64,000 nucleotides of DNA from the NCBI GenBank assembly GCA_028283605.1, contig JAPWKH010000031.1, positions 1 to 64,000 of the forward strand, given 5' to 3'. Shown here piece after piece: positions 27,265 to 37,357 of the stretch (within the stretch, counting starts at the first letter, position 1; every line of letters begins with the position of its first letter). A model generated the notes under the pieces. That model saw nothing but the letters and a program-made list of their open reading frames with translations. It was not told the DNA's origin and searched no databases. This stretch comes from Arachidicoccus sp. (GTDB lineage: Bacteria; Bacteroidota; Bacteroidia; Chitinophagales; Chitinophagaceae). Both the position numbers and the translations under genes were made by a program.

Positions 27265-28482
27265 ATGAAAACTTTAATCGTTATAGGCGGAGGTGCGGCT
27301 GGTTTCTTTTGCGCGGTAAATGCGGCGCGGATTGCGCGCGATTTGAAAGTTGTGATTCTTGAAAAATCTTCCAAAGTTTTATCCAAAGTAAAAGTCAGCG
27401 GCGGCGGCCGTTGCAACGTTACACATCATTGTTTTGACGTAAATGAGTTGATTAAAAATTATCCGCGTGGGAAAAATTTTCTCAAAAAAGAATTTTTTAA
27501 TTTCTCGCCTAAAAATACCGTTGAATGGTTTGAAGAGCGTGGCGTGAAACTAAAAACAGAAACAGATGGAAGAATGTTTCCCATAACCGATTCTTCACAA
27601 ACGATTATTGATTGTTTGTTGAATGAAGCTAAAAAATATAATGTTGAAATTCGACTGAACGCCAATGTTCACGAGCTTTTCAGAGAAAATGAAACCTGGA
27701 TAATTGATTTGGGAAATGAAAAATTACCGGCAGATTTTGTTTGTGTTGCCTGCGGTGGTTTTCCTAAATTGGAACAATTCAATTGGCTGAAAAATTTGAA
27801 CCATACGATTGAAAAACCTGTTCCTTCATTATTTACATTCAATATTCCGGAAAGTAATATTATCAAGTTGCAAGGCATCAGCTCCATTGCGCAACTAAAA
27901 ATTCTTGGAACAAAACTAATTGAAGATGGCCCGTTACTGATAACGCATTGGGGTTTGAGCGGCCCGGCAATTCTGCGTCTATCTGCTTGGGGCGCGAGAG
28001 TTTTAGCGGAAAAGAATTATTCGTTTACCATTCACATCAATTGGCTGCCGCAATACAACGAACAAAGTTTGCGGAATGATTGGAACGATATTCGTAATAA
28101 AATTGCCGCCAAAAAAATGAGCGATAAAAATCCGTTTGATTTACCGAAAAGATTATGGCAATATTTTTTATCCCAAGCAGAAATCGATGAAGAAATGTAT
28201 TGGTCTAAACTTCCTGCCAAGCAGCAAAACAAATTAATTCAAATCTTAGTTGCAGACGAATACCAAATCAATGGGAAGACAACTTTTAAAGAAGAATTTG
28301 TAACCTGCGGCGGTCTTTCGTTGAGCGAGATTGATGCGCAAACCATGCAAAGCCGGCTGCATAAAAATTTATTTTTTTCGGGCGAAATACTTGATGTGGA
28401 CGGCGTTACAGGCGGTTTCAATTTTCAGCATGCTTGGTCGAGCGGTTGGATTGCAGCGAAGACGGTGGCTGAGAATGTTTGA
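27265..28482 (+). CDS. BaiN/YhiN (HI0933) family flavoprotein
   Basis: 405 residues from the ATG at 27265 (a TTG precedes it directly). The Rossmann motif is VIGGGAAGFFCAVNAAR. SGGGRCNVTHHC is the family signature near residue 45. FFSGEILDVDGVTGGFNFQHAWSSG binds FAD at the C-terminus. Members are NAD(P)/FAD-dependent oxidoreductases; a few reduce bile-acid intermediates, but for most the substrate is unknown. No linked gene points to one here. Confidence 0.9.
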   Translation: MKTLIVIGGGAAGFFCAVNAARIARDLKVVILEKSSKVLSKVKVSGGGRCNVTHHCFDVNELIKNYPRGKNFLKKEFFNFSPKNTVEWFEERGVKLKTETDGRMFPITDSSQTIIDCLLNEAKKYNVEIRLNANVHELFRENETWIIDLGNEKLPADFVCVACGGFPKLEQFNWLKNLNHTIEKPVPSLFTFNIPESNIIKLQGISSIAQLKILGTKLIEDGPLLITHWGLSGPAILRLSAWGARVLAEKNYSFTIHINWLPQYNEQSLRNDWNDIRNKIAAKKMSDKNPFDLPKRLWQYFLSQAEIDEEMYWSKLPAKQQNKLIQILVADEYQINGKTTFKEEFVTCGGLSLSEIDAQTMQSRLHKNLFFSGEILDVDGVTGGFNFQHAWSSGWIAAKTVAENV

Positions 28483-28580
28483 TGAAATCTTTTCCTACAT
28501 GAAGAAAAACCATTAGCAGAGATTTCGACTCGGTGCGTGTTCCCAGACAACTTGCTGGTGGCTGCCGTTTTTGTCGCTTG

Positions 28581-28958
28581 TTAGTTTGGTTGTTCGGTTA
28601 GCGAAAGAACGTTTCCGTCCGGGTCTTTAAACCAAGCAACTTTTGAACCGTTTGGTGATGTCCAAATTCCCAAGTCGTCCTGCTCAAAAAATCCGTAACG
28701 TTCACAAAATATATTTTTGCCGTTGAGTTGTTTTATTACAGAAACAATGTCGTCAACGTTCCAACCTAATACTGTAAACTGTTGTGGCGTCAAGTCTTGA
28801 ACAATTATAACACGCAATAATGTGCCGTTTGCGTCAAATTCCAAAGCAAAGTTGTCTTCGGACAATAATTTCAATCCTAAAATGTCTTGATAAAACAATT
28901 TGGCTTCACTCGGTTTTACGGTCGGCACAAACGCTTTAAGTTTTTTGTCAGCAAGCAT
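28581..28958 (-). CDS. VOC (glyoxalase/bleomycin-resistance) family protein
   Basis: A 125-residue protein with the two beta-alpha-beta-beta-beta units of the VOC fold: FVPTVKPSEAKLFYQDILGLKLL at the start and WTSPNGSKVAWFKDPDGNVLSLTE at the end. The KDPDGNV loop is the usual VOC ending, and its glutamate (SLTEQ) could bind a metal. The typical function ranges from glyoxalase to antibiotic binding; nothing here decides it. The gene and its flanks (28540-29100) use more GTC and TCG words than their neighbours, which may hint at recent transfer. Confidence 0.8.
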   Translation of the reverse strand: MLADKKLKAFVPTVKPSEAKLFYQDILGLKLLSEDNFALEFDANGTLLRVIIVQDLTPQQFTVLGWNVDDIVSVIKQLNGKNIFCERYGFFEQDDLGIWTSPNGSKVAWFKDPDGNVLSLTEQPN

Positions 28959-29126
28959 ATTTAAAAATATTTATATTCTGCGTTTATTCTTTGTCTTTTC
29001 AAATCGTAGATGTCAGTCGTGTGAATTGCCGTTCTGTCGTTCACAAAGTTCATAATACACTGAATTACTGTACCCCGAAACTGTTGTAAAATAGTAGTAC
29101 CAAACTTATAATTTTTTGTTATTTGA

Positions 29127-30155
29127 TTATACTCCTAACTCTTTCAAGTCCCCTACAAATTCATCCACCATATTTTCATCAGTTGCCCAAGACGTAATCA
29201 ATCTCACGGCTGAAAAATCTTTGTCAATTTTTTCCCACACATAGAACGAATATTGTTGCGATAATTTTTCAATCAGCGTATTCGGCAATATCGGAAATGC
29301 TTGATTGGTCGAGGTTTCAGCCAAAAAAGAATAACCTTTTTCTTTTGCTGCATTAATTATTTTCGCGACCAAATCATTTGCTTTTTTTGCTAAAGAAAAA
29401 TACAAATCGTCTTTAAACAATTCGAGAAACTGAATGCCTAAGATTCTTCCTTTTGACAGCAACGCGCCTTTTTGCTTTACTATGTAATCGAAGTCCGTTG
29501 CGAGTTCGGAAGTATTGAAGACGACAGCTTCGCCCAACAATGCGCCGTTTTTTGTGCCGCCGATATAGAACACGTCTGTCAATGTTGAAATGTCCGAAAA
29601 CCTTAAGTCATTGTCGTGTGCCGTTAAAGCATTACCGAGTCTTGCGCCATCCATGAACAAGTATAAATTATTGGATTTGCAAAATTCAAACAATGCCGAT
29701 AGTTCGCTTTTTGAATAAATCGTACCCAACTCCGTTGCGTTGGAAATATACACCAGCTTGGGTTTTACGGTATTTAGCGAATTGTATACTTTCAGAATAC
29801 ATGCAATATCTTCGGGTTTTATTTTTCCGTTTTTCACAGGAATAGGAATTATTTTATGCCCCGAAGATTCGATTGCACCCGCTTCATTGGTAAAAATATG
29901 CCCGGTGTCTGCACTTATCACAGCTTCATGCGGACGTAGCAGTGCAGCGATTACGAGAAAATTAGTTTGCGTGCCGCCCGACACGAAATATATTTTTGCA
30001 TCAGGATTATTCAGCTTTTGTTTCAGTATATTTTTAGCTTCTGTTGAATATTCATCTTCGCCGTAGCCTGCTTGTTGAACGAGATTGGTTTCAATTAATT
30101 TGTTGAGTATTGCAGGATGCGCTCCTTCGGAATAATCGTTTTTAAAGCTGTACAT
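29127..30155 (-). CDS. ltaE: Low-specificity L-threonine aldolase
   Basis: A 342-residue fold-type I PLP enzyme. SFKNDYSEGAHPAIL opens it, YFVSGGTQTNF is the cofactor loop, LYLFMDGARLGNAL holds the Asp that binds the pyridine nitrogen, and YIGGTKNGALLGEAVVF carries the Schiff-base lysine. It splits threonine or allo-threonine into glycine and acetaldehyde. An exact -7 box lies 31-38 bp upstream. Other beta-eliminating lyases are possible but less likely. Confidence 0.9.
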   Translation of the reverse strand: MYSFKNDYSEGAHPAILNKLIETNLVQQAGYGEDEYSTEAKNILKQKLNNPDAKIYFVSGGTQTNFLVIAALLRPHEAVISADTGHIFTNEAGAIESSGHKIIPIPVKNGKIKPEDIACILKVYNSLNTVKPKLVYISNATELGTIYSKSELSALFEFCKSNNLYLFMDGARLGNALTAHDNDLRFSDISTLTDVFYIGGTKNGALLGEAVVFNTSELATDFDYIVKQKGALLSKGRILGIQFLELFKDDLYFSLAKKANDLVAKIINAAKEKGYSFLAETSTNQAFPILPNTLIEKLSQQYSFYVWEKIDKDFSAVRLITSWATDENMVDEFVGDLKELGV

Positions 30156-30185
30156 ATGATTGGTTTAATCAGCAGATGAATGCCT

Positions 30186-30193
30186 CAAATATA
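30186..30193 (-). promoter_or_regulatory. -7 box of ltaE
   Basis: On the minus strand TATATTTG matches TAnnTTTG exactly, giving a leader of about 24 nt. Confidence 0.5.
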
Positions 30194-30278
30194 CTCAATA
30201 GTTGATTGTATTTTCCTTCAAAAATTGTTTGAATGTTTAGCGATTCAATATTATCTTTAAGCTTCATCGTTCACTTTT

Positions 30279-31715
30279 ATGAAAAAATATTTTCTCTTTT
30301 TATTTTCTGTAATACTGATAAGCACTGCATTTGCACAGCAGCACAATAAATCCGAAACTTATGAATATCCGACGGATACGTTGGTTCTGAAAAAATTGCA
30401 TCACTGGCAAAATCAAAAATTCGGATTGATGATGCATTGGGGAACGTACAGCGAATGGGGCATTGTGGAAAGCTGGAGCATTTGTCCCGAAGATGAAGGC
30501 TGGACGCAACGTAAAGGGCCTTATGCAAATAGCTATAATGATTATGTAAAGGCTTATGAAAATTTGCAAACGACCTTTAATCCCGTAAAATTCAGTCCCG
30601 ACAAATGGGCTTCGGCGGCGAAAGATGCGGGCATGAAATACGTGGTGTTTACAACAAAGCATCACGATGGTTTTTGTATGTTTGACACGCATCAAACCGA
30701 TTATAAAGTTACATCTTCCGAAACGCCTTTTTCTTCTAATCCGAAAAGCAACATCGCGAAAGAAGTGTTCAACAGCTTTCGCAAAGACAGCTTTATGATT
30801 GGTGCGTATTTTTCTAAGCCCGACTGGCATAGCAACGATTATTGGTGGCATTATTTTCCGCCGAAAGACAGAAACGTAAATTACGACCCTGAGAAATATC
30901 CGCAGCGCTGGAACGATTTTAAGAATTTTGTTTACAATCAAATCAATGAACTGACGACAGGTTACGGTTCCGTTGATATTTTATGGTTGGACGGCGGTTG
31001 GGTTCGCCCGCTTGCGAGTGTGGATAAAAGCGTTGACTGGCAAAAAAATATTCCTTATAATCAGGATATTGATATGCCACGTATAGCAACGATGGCAAGA
31101 AAAAATCAACCGGGAATTCTGATCGTGGACAGAACCGTTCCCGGCGAATACGAAAACTATGAAACGCCGGAACAAACAGTTCCCGACAAACCATTAAACA
31201 ATCCGTGGGAAAGCTGCATTACGCTTGGGAATTCCTGGAGTTATGCGCCGAACGATAATTATAAAACGGCAAATTATGTGGTGCATTTGTTGGTAAAAAT
31301 TGTTTCGCGCGGCGGTAATTTATTATTGAATATCGGGCCTTCTCCCGAAGGCGATTGGAGCGATACAGCTTATGAGCGTTTAAAAGACATTGGCGGGTGG
31401 ATGAAAGTATATGGCAATGTAATTTATGATTCAAAACCTTTGGCGCCTTACGAGGAAAACAATGTACTCTATACACAATCTGAAGACGGAAAAGCAAAAT
31501 ATATCATCATTCTTTCCGATGAAAAAAATGATGATGTTGTATTACCGAAAACCTTGCATTTGCCCGAAGGATTTATATCGAAACAAAATCGAATTTCAAT
31601 TATCGGAACAAAAGAAAAATTGAAATTTAATAAGTCGAGTAATGAAATTTCTTTCCCCGAAAAATTATCCAAAACGGTTTTCGGGAAATATGCTGTTGTG
31701 TTAAAGGTGGAATAA
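30279..31715 (+). CDS. Secreted alpha-L-fucosidase, GH29
   Basis: A 478-residue protein with a signal peptide (STAFAQ, residue 20). GH29 marks are KFGLMMHWGTYSEWG (residues 48-62), KYVVFTTKHHDGFCMFDT, and Asp238 in DILWLDGGW as the catalytic nucleophile. NLLLNIGPSPEGDW closes the barrel, and a short beta domain follows. It releases L-fucose from glycans in the periplasm or outside. It is not in a recognisable polysaccharide locus; it faces the GNAT gene, whose 3' end is 8 bp away. Linkage specificity cannot be read from the sequence. Confidence 0.93.
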   Translation: MKKYFLFLFSVILISTAFAQQHNKSETYEYPTDTLVLKKLHHWQNQKFGLMMHWGTYSEWGIVESWSICPEDEGWTQRKGPYANSYNDYVKAYENLQTTFNPVKFSPDKWASAAKDAGMKYVVFTTKHHDGFCMFDTHQTDYKVTSSETPFSSNPKSNIAKEVFNSFRKDSFMIGAYFSKPDWHSNDYWWHYFPPKDRNVNYDPEKYPQRWNDFKNFVYNQINELTTGYGSVDILWLDGGWVRPLASVDKSVDWQKNIPYNQDIDMPRIATMARKNQPGILIVDRTVPGEYENYETPEQTVPDKPLNNPWESCITLGNSWSYAPNDNYKTANYVVHLLVKIVSRGGNLLLNIGPSPEGDWSDTAYERLKDIGGWMKVYGNVIYDSKPLAPYEENNVLYTQSEDGKAKYIIILSDEKNDDVVLPKTLHLPEGFISKQNRISIIGTKEKLKFNKSSNEISFPEKLSKTVFGKYAVVLKVE

Positions 31716-31723
31716 GATAATGC

Positions 31724-32284
31724 CTAGCTATTCTCTTTCCAATCCCACAATACAATTACCCATTCTGTATTATCGGCCGTAAAGGTTTTAATTTCTTTAA
31801 ATCCTTTTCGTTTGTGCGCTTGCAGAGACCGGGCATTTATTTTTACAATATCAGTAATGGCGAAATCATATTTTTTATGATAAGTATTTCTGTACGCATC
31901 ATAGCATTTATCAAAAATGCCTTGTCCCCGAAATTCTTTATCCACACAGGTTTGACCCACAACGATGTAATCATAATCTTTTATCAAATTATTTTTATAA
32001 TTAATTTTATTGAATTCATTAAACATTGGAACAAGAACAGGAATATCTGAACTTGCTGCTTGTGTCATCGCTAAAATATACGCGATTACTTTATCGCCGG
32101 ATTTTGCGATGATATGTTTCTCTACATTATTCAATTTTGAAAGTTGTTCGAAAGTATGAATAACGGTTACAAAACCCTGACTCTGAATTTCTTCCGGAGA
32201 CAAATTAGAAGAAAGATTAGCTTTTTGTAATTCGAGAATACCGTATAAATCGGCTGGAGAATTTGCTGCTGTATAAGTTATCAT
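31724..32284 (-). CDS. GNAT family N-acetyltransferase
   Basis: A 186-residue protein. The acetyl-CoA site is visible in QTCVDKEFRGQGIFDKCYDAY (near residues 113-133, motif RGQG). KINARSLQAHKRKGFKEI is the usual C-terminal part. The substrate is unknown. It is convergent with the fucosidase gene, 8 bp apart. Confidence 0.85.
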   Translation of the reverse strand: MITYTAANSPADLYGILELQKANLSSNLSPEEIQSQGFVTVIHTFEQLSKLNNVEKHIIAKSGDKVIAYILAMTQAASSDIPVLVPMFNEFNKINYKNNLIKDYDYIVVGQTCVDKEFRGQGIFDKCYDAYRNTYHKKYDFAITDIVKINARSLQAHKRKGFKEIKTFTADNTEWVIVLWDWKENS

Positions 32285-32464
32285 AGATCAATAAGTTTAG
32301 ATAAAAATACATTGATTTGTGAATAACTTTTCGTGCATTTCTCTATTTTTCCCCAAACGCACGCTTTAACGTAAGCTCTGTATATCATACTTTAACTTTA
32401 GGCAGTTTTTCTTTTTGTAAAAGAAGAGAAACTTGCGCGTTTTTCTTCGTTATAAAATTTTAAT

Positions 32465-35400
32465 ATGGATTTCCCACATAAGACTTTCGGCATTGCTTTG
32501 CTGATGGTTGCTTCGCAGCAACTGCATGCGCAGGCAACATTTGTAAACAACGATCCTGATGCGGAGTTTAAAACCGCAAAAGATATGTATGTGAAAGGTC
32601 AATACAGTTTGGCTTATCCTATTTTTAAAACATTGGATTATGCCAAGCCTTATGTGCACAGCAATACGCCAGACACTAAAGTTGCCGAAGCTGAATTTTA
32701 TAAACTGTCTTGCAGTTTGATGCTGAACGATGTATCCGCTGTTGCGGAAGCAAAAGATTTTATCAATGATGAACATAGTGCGCCGTTGGCTCAAAAGTTG
32801 AGTTATCAGTTAGGCGAATATTATTTCAGGAAAGAAAATTTTACCGACGCATTAAAGTATTATGAACTTGCCGGCACTGGCAATCTTACCAATGAAGAAG
32901 TGTCTAAACTCAAGTTCCACGAAGGCTATGCTTATTTTACAATGAAGCAATTCGACCAAGCCGAGCCCTTGTTAGACGCCATAAGGCAGATGCCTGACGA
33001 TGCGAATTATGTGGATGCAAATTACTATTATGGTTTCATAGAATTTTATAAAAAGAGTTATAACGAAGCATTGAGCGCGTTGAAAATTGCAGAACCTGAT
33101 GCACATTACAAAAATGTCGTCCCTTATTACATCGCGGAAATTTATTACTTCAAAGGCGATAAAGAGCAAGCACTGTCTTACGGCGAAAATGCTTTGCAAC
33201 AAGGGAATCAATATTATGCAACGGAGTTTAAACAACTGCTTGGCCACATTTATTTTGAGAAAGGAAATTATACAAAAGCGTTGTTTTATCTGGAAGATTA
33301 TATCACAAAAAGCCCGAAGATAAACCGCGAGGATTTGTATGAACTTTCTTATTGCTATTATGCGCAAGCCCAATGGCAGAAAGCGATTGATGGCTTTAAA
33401 GAATTAAGTGGCGGACAAGATTCTCTGGCGCAAAACAGTATGTATCTATTGGCGGATGCATATCTGAAAACAGATCAAAAAACAAGCGCACGCAATGCTT
33501 TTCTGTTCTGTTCACTGAACAGCAGTAATGCACAACAGAAAGAAATTTCATCATTCAATTATGCAAAATTGTCTTATGAATTAGGTTATCAGGATGTTGC
33601 TTTAAATGAATTAAAAAAGTTTATCAATACTTACCCCAATTCATCATATAACAATGAAGCAAAAGAATTATTGGTAAATGTGTTGGCGAATACAAATAAT
33701 TATGCGGAGGCATTGAGGCTGATAAATTCTGTAGGTACGCAAAGCGCTGCTGTTCAAAGCGTGTATCCACGCATATTGTATGGAAGAAGTGTTGAATTGA
33801 TTAACGATCAAAACCTTGTTGAAGCAAATCAATTGTTGAGTAAAATCTTTACGCTGCCAAATAATGAAGAAGAAGTACAGCCCGCATATTTCTGGAAAGG
33901 AGAAATTGCTTATCGACAAAACCGTTATAACGACGCGATTGCTTCATTAAATAATTACTTACAAAATCCACAAGTGTACGGAGATGTTAATTCGACAGAT
34001 GCGTATTACACACTGGGCTACGCCTATTTGCGCACAGCCGCATACAATAAGGCCTTGAGCGCATTTCAACATGTAACAATACATCCTAACAGCGATGCTA
34101 TGAATGTTGAGAAAGATGCGTATCTGCGGGAAGCCGATTGCTATTTTATGCAGAAAAATTATGCACAGGCATCTAAAATTTATGATGATGTAATTAATAA
34201 TAACTGGCCGTCTGCAGATTATGCATATTATCAAAAAGCAGTGATAGCAGGCGCTTACGGAAGGGTGAACGATAAAGTAGCTTTGCTGCAGGCATTTGAT
34301 AATAAATATCAAAACTCTTCATTAACACAGGAAGCAAATTTGCAAATGGCTAATTCATACATGGCAAGTGAAAATTTTTCACAAGCCATTGCGCCATTAA
34401 CCCAAATTGTCAATTCAAATGATAATGCGCTGAAACCAGCAGCCTACTTGAATTTGGGCGTTTCTTATTTTAATATGAATAATAATGACGCTTCACTAAA
34501 TAATTTCCAAAAGCTCATTTCCGCATATCCGAATTCACCGCAAAGCAATGAAGCATTAGATTATGTAAAAAATATTTTCGTAAATGAAAATCAGCCGGAT
34601 AAATATGTTGCTTTTATGCAACAGAACGGAAAGAATGTAAGCTATTCAGAACAGGATTCTTTAACGTATTATGCAGCGTTCAGAATGTATGGCAATAGCG
34701 ATGTAAACGGTGCGCAGCAAGGTTTTCAGAATTATATCAGCAAGTTTCCGCAAGGAGAAAATATTATTAATGCCAATTATTATTTAGCGGAGATTTATAA
34801 CAATCAAAAAGATTATACAAATGCCGTAAAATATTATGAAGCCGTAGCACAAAAAGCGCCGAACGAAAACGCAGAGAATGCAACTTTACAAGCAGCGCGG
34901 ATTAATTATTTTCAATTGAATAATTATGATACTGCTGCAATTTATTACCAGCAATTAAAAGCGATTGCTTCCTCATCAGATAATCGTTTGGAAAGCATGC
35001 GCGGCTTGCTTCGCTGTCAATATAAACTGCAGCAATGGTCTGCCGCAGTTCCAAATGCACAAGAGCTCTTGCAGCAAAAAGGCGCTGCTGACGATGACAG
35101 GCAAATTGCAAATTTGATTATTGCAAAAGACCAGCAATTGAAAGGAAATAATGACGATGCAACTATTGCTTACAAAAAAGTGTATGCCATAGGCAATTCG
35201 GAATATGCAGCAGAAGCGCGTTACAGAGTTGCAGAAATTTTGTATAACGAAGGTGAATTTAAACAGGCAGAGAAAGCATCTTTCGAAGCAATTAATAAAG
35301 CCGGCTCTTATGATTACTGGATTACGAGCAGTTATATTTTGCTGGGCGATATTTATTTTAAAGAAAACGATTTGTTCAATGCGGAAGCTACTTTGAAAAG

Positions 35401-35503
35401 TGTTGTAGAAAATACAAGTGATGCTGTGTTAAAACAGCAAGCGCAGCAGAAATTAGAAGCGGTAGAAGCCGCAAAATCAAAGAACGGAAAAATATCGAAT
35501 TAA
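32465..35503 (+). CDS. Large exported TPR-repeat protein
   Basis: A 1012-residue protein with a signal peptide (QQLHAQA, about residue 24). TPR and Sel1-like helical pairs fill the chain from about 30 to 1000. Many follow the outer-membrane-lipoprotein pattern, for example LSYQLGEYYFRKENFTDALKYY, QEANLQMANSYMASENFSQAI and NANYYLAEIYNNQKDYTNAVKYY. No catalytic domain is visible. It is probably a periplasmic scaffold. The next two genes follow after 9 and 6 bp and encode an outer-membrane barrel and an HU-CCDC81-like membrane protein, so the three are probably made together and may span the envelope. Confidence 0.85.
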   Translation: MDFPHKTFGIALLMVASQQLHAQATFVNNDPDAEFKTAKDMYVKGQYSLAYPIFKTLDYAKPYVHSNTPDTKVAEAEFYKLSCSLMLNDVSAVAEAKDFINDEHSAPLAQKLSYQLGEYYFRKENFTDALKYYELAGTGNLTNEEVSKLKFHEGYAYFTMKQFDQAEPLLDAIRQMPDDANYVDANYYYGFIEFYKKSYNEALSALKIAEPDAHYKNVVPYYIAEIYYFKGDKEQALSYGENALQQGNQYYATEFKQLLGHIYFEKGNYTKALFYLEDYITKSPKINREDLYELSYCYYAQAQWQKAIDGFKELSGGQDSLAQNSMYLLADAYLKTDQKTSARNAFLFCSLNSSNAQQKEISSFNYAKLSYELGYQDVALNELKKFINTYPNSSYNNEAKELLVNVLANTNNYAEALRLINSVGTQSAAVQSVYPRILYGRSVELINDQNLVEANQLLSKIFTLPNNEEEVQPAYFWKGEIAYRQNRYNDAIASLNNYLQNPQVYGDVNSTDAYYTLGYAYLRTAAYNKALSAFQHVTIHPNSDAMNVEKDAYLREADCYFMQKNYAQASKIYDDVINNNWPSADYAYYQKAVIAGAYGRVNDKVALLQAFDNKYQNSSLTQEANLQMANSYMASENFSQAIAPLTQIVNSNDNALKPAAYLNLGVSYFNMNNNDASLNNFQKLISAYPNSPQSNEALDYVKNIFVNENQPDKYVAFMQQNGKNVSYSEQDSLTYYAAFRMYGNSDVNGAQQGFQNYISKFPQGENIINANYYLAEIYNNQKDYTNAVKYYEAVAQKAPNENAENATLQAARINYFQLNNYDTAAIYYQQLKAIASSSDNRLESMRGLLRCQYKLQQWSAAVPNAQELLQQKGAADDDRQIANLIIAKDQQLKGNNDDATIAYKKVYAIGNSEYAAEARYRVAEILYNEGEFKQAEKASFEAINKAGSYDYWITSSYILLGDIYFKENDLFNAEATLKSVVENTSDAVLKQQAQQKLEAVEAAKSKNGKISN

Positions 35504-35512
35504 TAATTTGAA

Positions 35513-37351
35513 ATGCTGATGAATAAAAAGATTATGGAACGTATAAACAAGTTTTTTCGCATTCTGCAAATAAGTATAATTATTATTTTGCTTATTGGAA
35601 CCGGTACAGTAAATGCGCAAGTAAAACGCAAACACAAAACAGTACAACATACAATACAGAAGCATAAAAAGATAATTAGAAGTAAAAAAACAGCTCCAAA
35701 AAAATCGCCGACTAAAAAAACTGTAACAAAAAATATTACAGTTAATAAAAAGCCAGGTGTAATTCAAGACACAACTACATTGCCGGAAGATATAAACGGC
35801 AAGAACTTTACGGTTACTTCTTCTTTTACACCTACATTAAGAGCATCTTCAAAAATAAATTTCAGTAATTCCGCTGCATTACCGGCTGTTGAAAAAATCC
35901 CGTTATCATACCAAATTCCTGCACAGAATCTGACTTTTACTTATCGGCCTGCCCCATTAAGCCCATTAGCCGCAAATATTGATACAGCAATAGTTTGGCG
36001 CAATAGTGATTTCGTAAAATTGGGTTATGGTAATTATTCCTCGCCATATTTAGAAGGCGGTTTTTCTTTTGGAGACGGTACTAATTCCGCAGTCACTTTA
36101 TATGCAAAACATACACAGTCAAAAGGAAATTTACCATTGCAGCAATTTGCAAAAACCGATGTGGATGTAAGCGGCACTTTTGCTGCCGGACAAAACAATC
36201 AAATAGATGCGAGAGTATATTTTAATAATAATATTCAATATCAATACGCCAATCTTTTACCGGGTGTTGCTTATAACAAAGACAGTCTGCGCCGTCGTTA
36301 CAACGATTTCGGCATAAAGGTTGGGCTGGCAAATAAAAACACCGACGACGATGAATTAAATTATCATCCCACTGTTGCAGCAGATATTTTTGCCGGGAAC
36401 AGAGGAGAAAAAGAAACATCGTTTATTATAGATGCGCCTTTCTCCAAAAACTTAGACGAATCATTTAAAGCAAAGCTTGGCATTACTGCAGATTTAACGC
36501 GTTACAAAACAGATACTCTTTCTACTGTAAACAATAATCTGTTTTATATCAGTCCGGCTATACAATATAATATTTCCAACTTTAAACTGAATATTGGCGT
36601 AACGCCTTCGATTGATAATTCTGACTTTCATTTATTGCCCGATTTAAGTTTAGAAGCAAAACTCAAAGACGAACGATTTATTTTTCAGGCAGGCTGGAAA
36701 GGATATTACAACAAGAATACCTATCGTTCCATTACAGCGTTTAATCCTTGGGTAATTGCGCCAAACGATTTATACAATACACGCGCAAATGAAGTGTATG
36801 GCAGCTTCAAAGGTTCTGCGGGCGATCATTTTACTTATGATGCAAAACTTTCTTACGTAAAATATACAAATGCATTATTATATCTGAATAATGATATTAA
36901 TTCAAGCGAATTTGACATCATAAAAGATACAATGAACGATTTTAAACTGCACGGTGAAGTTGGATATAACACCAATAATTTTTCCCTATTTGCAGGCATT
37001 ACGGCAAACAGTTACAGCAATATAAAAAACAATGACAAAGCATGGGGATTGCCAAAGATGGATATTACAGGTTCTTTGCGCTGGAACATCATTAAAAATG
37101 TACTCGTAAAAAGTGATATTGATTTGATGGATGGTATTTATTACAAAAATATAACCGGCGAAACAAAACAGCTTAAGAGCTCTGCTGATTGGAATGCAGG
37201 CGCAGAATGGAGTATTATAAAATATGTGAGCTTGTGGGCGCAGGTAAATAATCTGTTAAACAATAAATATCAACGCTGGAATGGTTATCCCGTAATCGGC
37301 ACTCAATTTTTAGGCGGAATAATTATTAACTTCGGGCAGTTTGAAAAATAA
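35513..37351 (+). CDS. Outer-membrane beta-barrel protein with basic N-terminal linker
   Basis: A 612-residue protein with a signal peptide (TGTVNAQ, about residue 36). A Lys/Thr-rich linker follows at about 37-85 (many KK and KT pairs). From about 150 the sequence alternates as in TonB-dependent receptor barrels and ends in QFLGGIIINFGQFEK with WAQVNNLLNNKYQRWNGYP before it, the usual C-terminal strand pattern of TonB receptors. No plug domain or TonB box is visible, so it may be a receptor-derived porin or anchor. A second in-frame ATG at 35519 is possible. It sits in the TPR/HU-CCDC81 unit. Confidence 0.8.
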   Translation: MLMNKKIMERINKFFRILQISIIIILLIGTGTVNAQVKRKHKTVQHTIQKHKKIIRSKKTAPKKSPTKKTVTKNITVNKKPGVIQDTTTLPEDINGKNFTVTSSFTPTLRASSKINFSNSAALPAVEKIPLSYQIPAQNLTFTYRPAPLSPLAANIDTAIVWRNSDFVKLGYGNYSSPYLEGGFSFGDGTNSAVTLYAKHTQSKGNLPLQQFAKTDVDVSGTFAAGQNNQIDARVYFNNNIQYQYANLLPGVAYNKDSLRRRYNDFGIKVGLANKNTDDDELNYHPTVAADIFAGNRGEKETSFIIDAPFSKNLDESFKAKLGITADLTRYKTDTLSTVNNNLFYISPAIQYNISNFKLNIGVTPSIDNSDFHLLPDLSLEAKLKDERFIFQAGWKGYYNKNTYRSITAFNPWVIAPNDLYNTRANEVYGSFKGSAGDHFTYDAKLSYVKYTNALLYLNNDINSSEFDIIKDTMNDFKLHGEVGYNTNNFSLFAGITANSYSNIKNNDKAWGLPKMDITGSLRWNIIKNVLVKSDIDLMDGIYYKNITGETKQLKSSADWNAGAEWSIIKYVSLWAQVNNLLNNKYQRWNGYPVIGTQFLGGIIINFGQFEK

Positions 37352-37357
37352 AATAGT

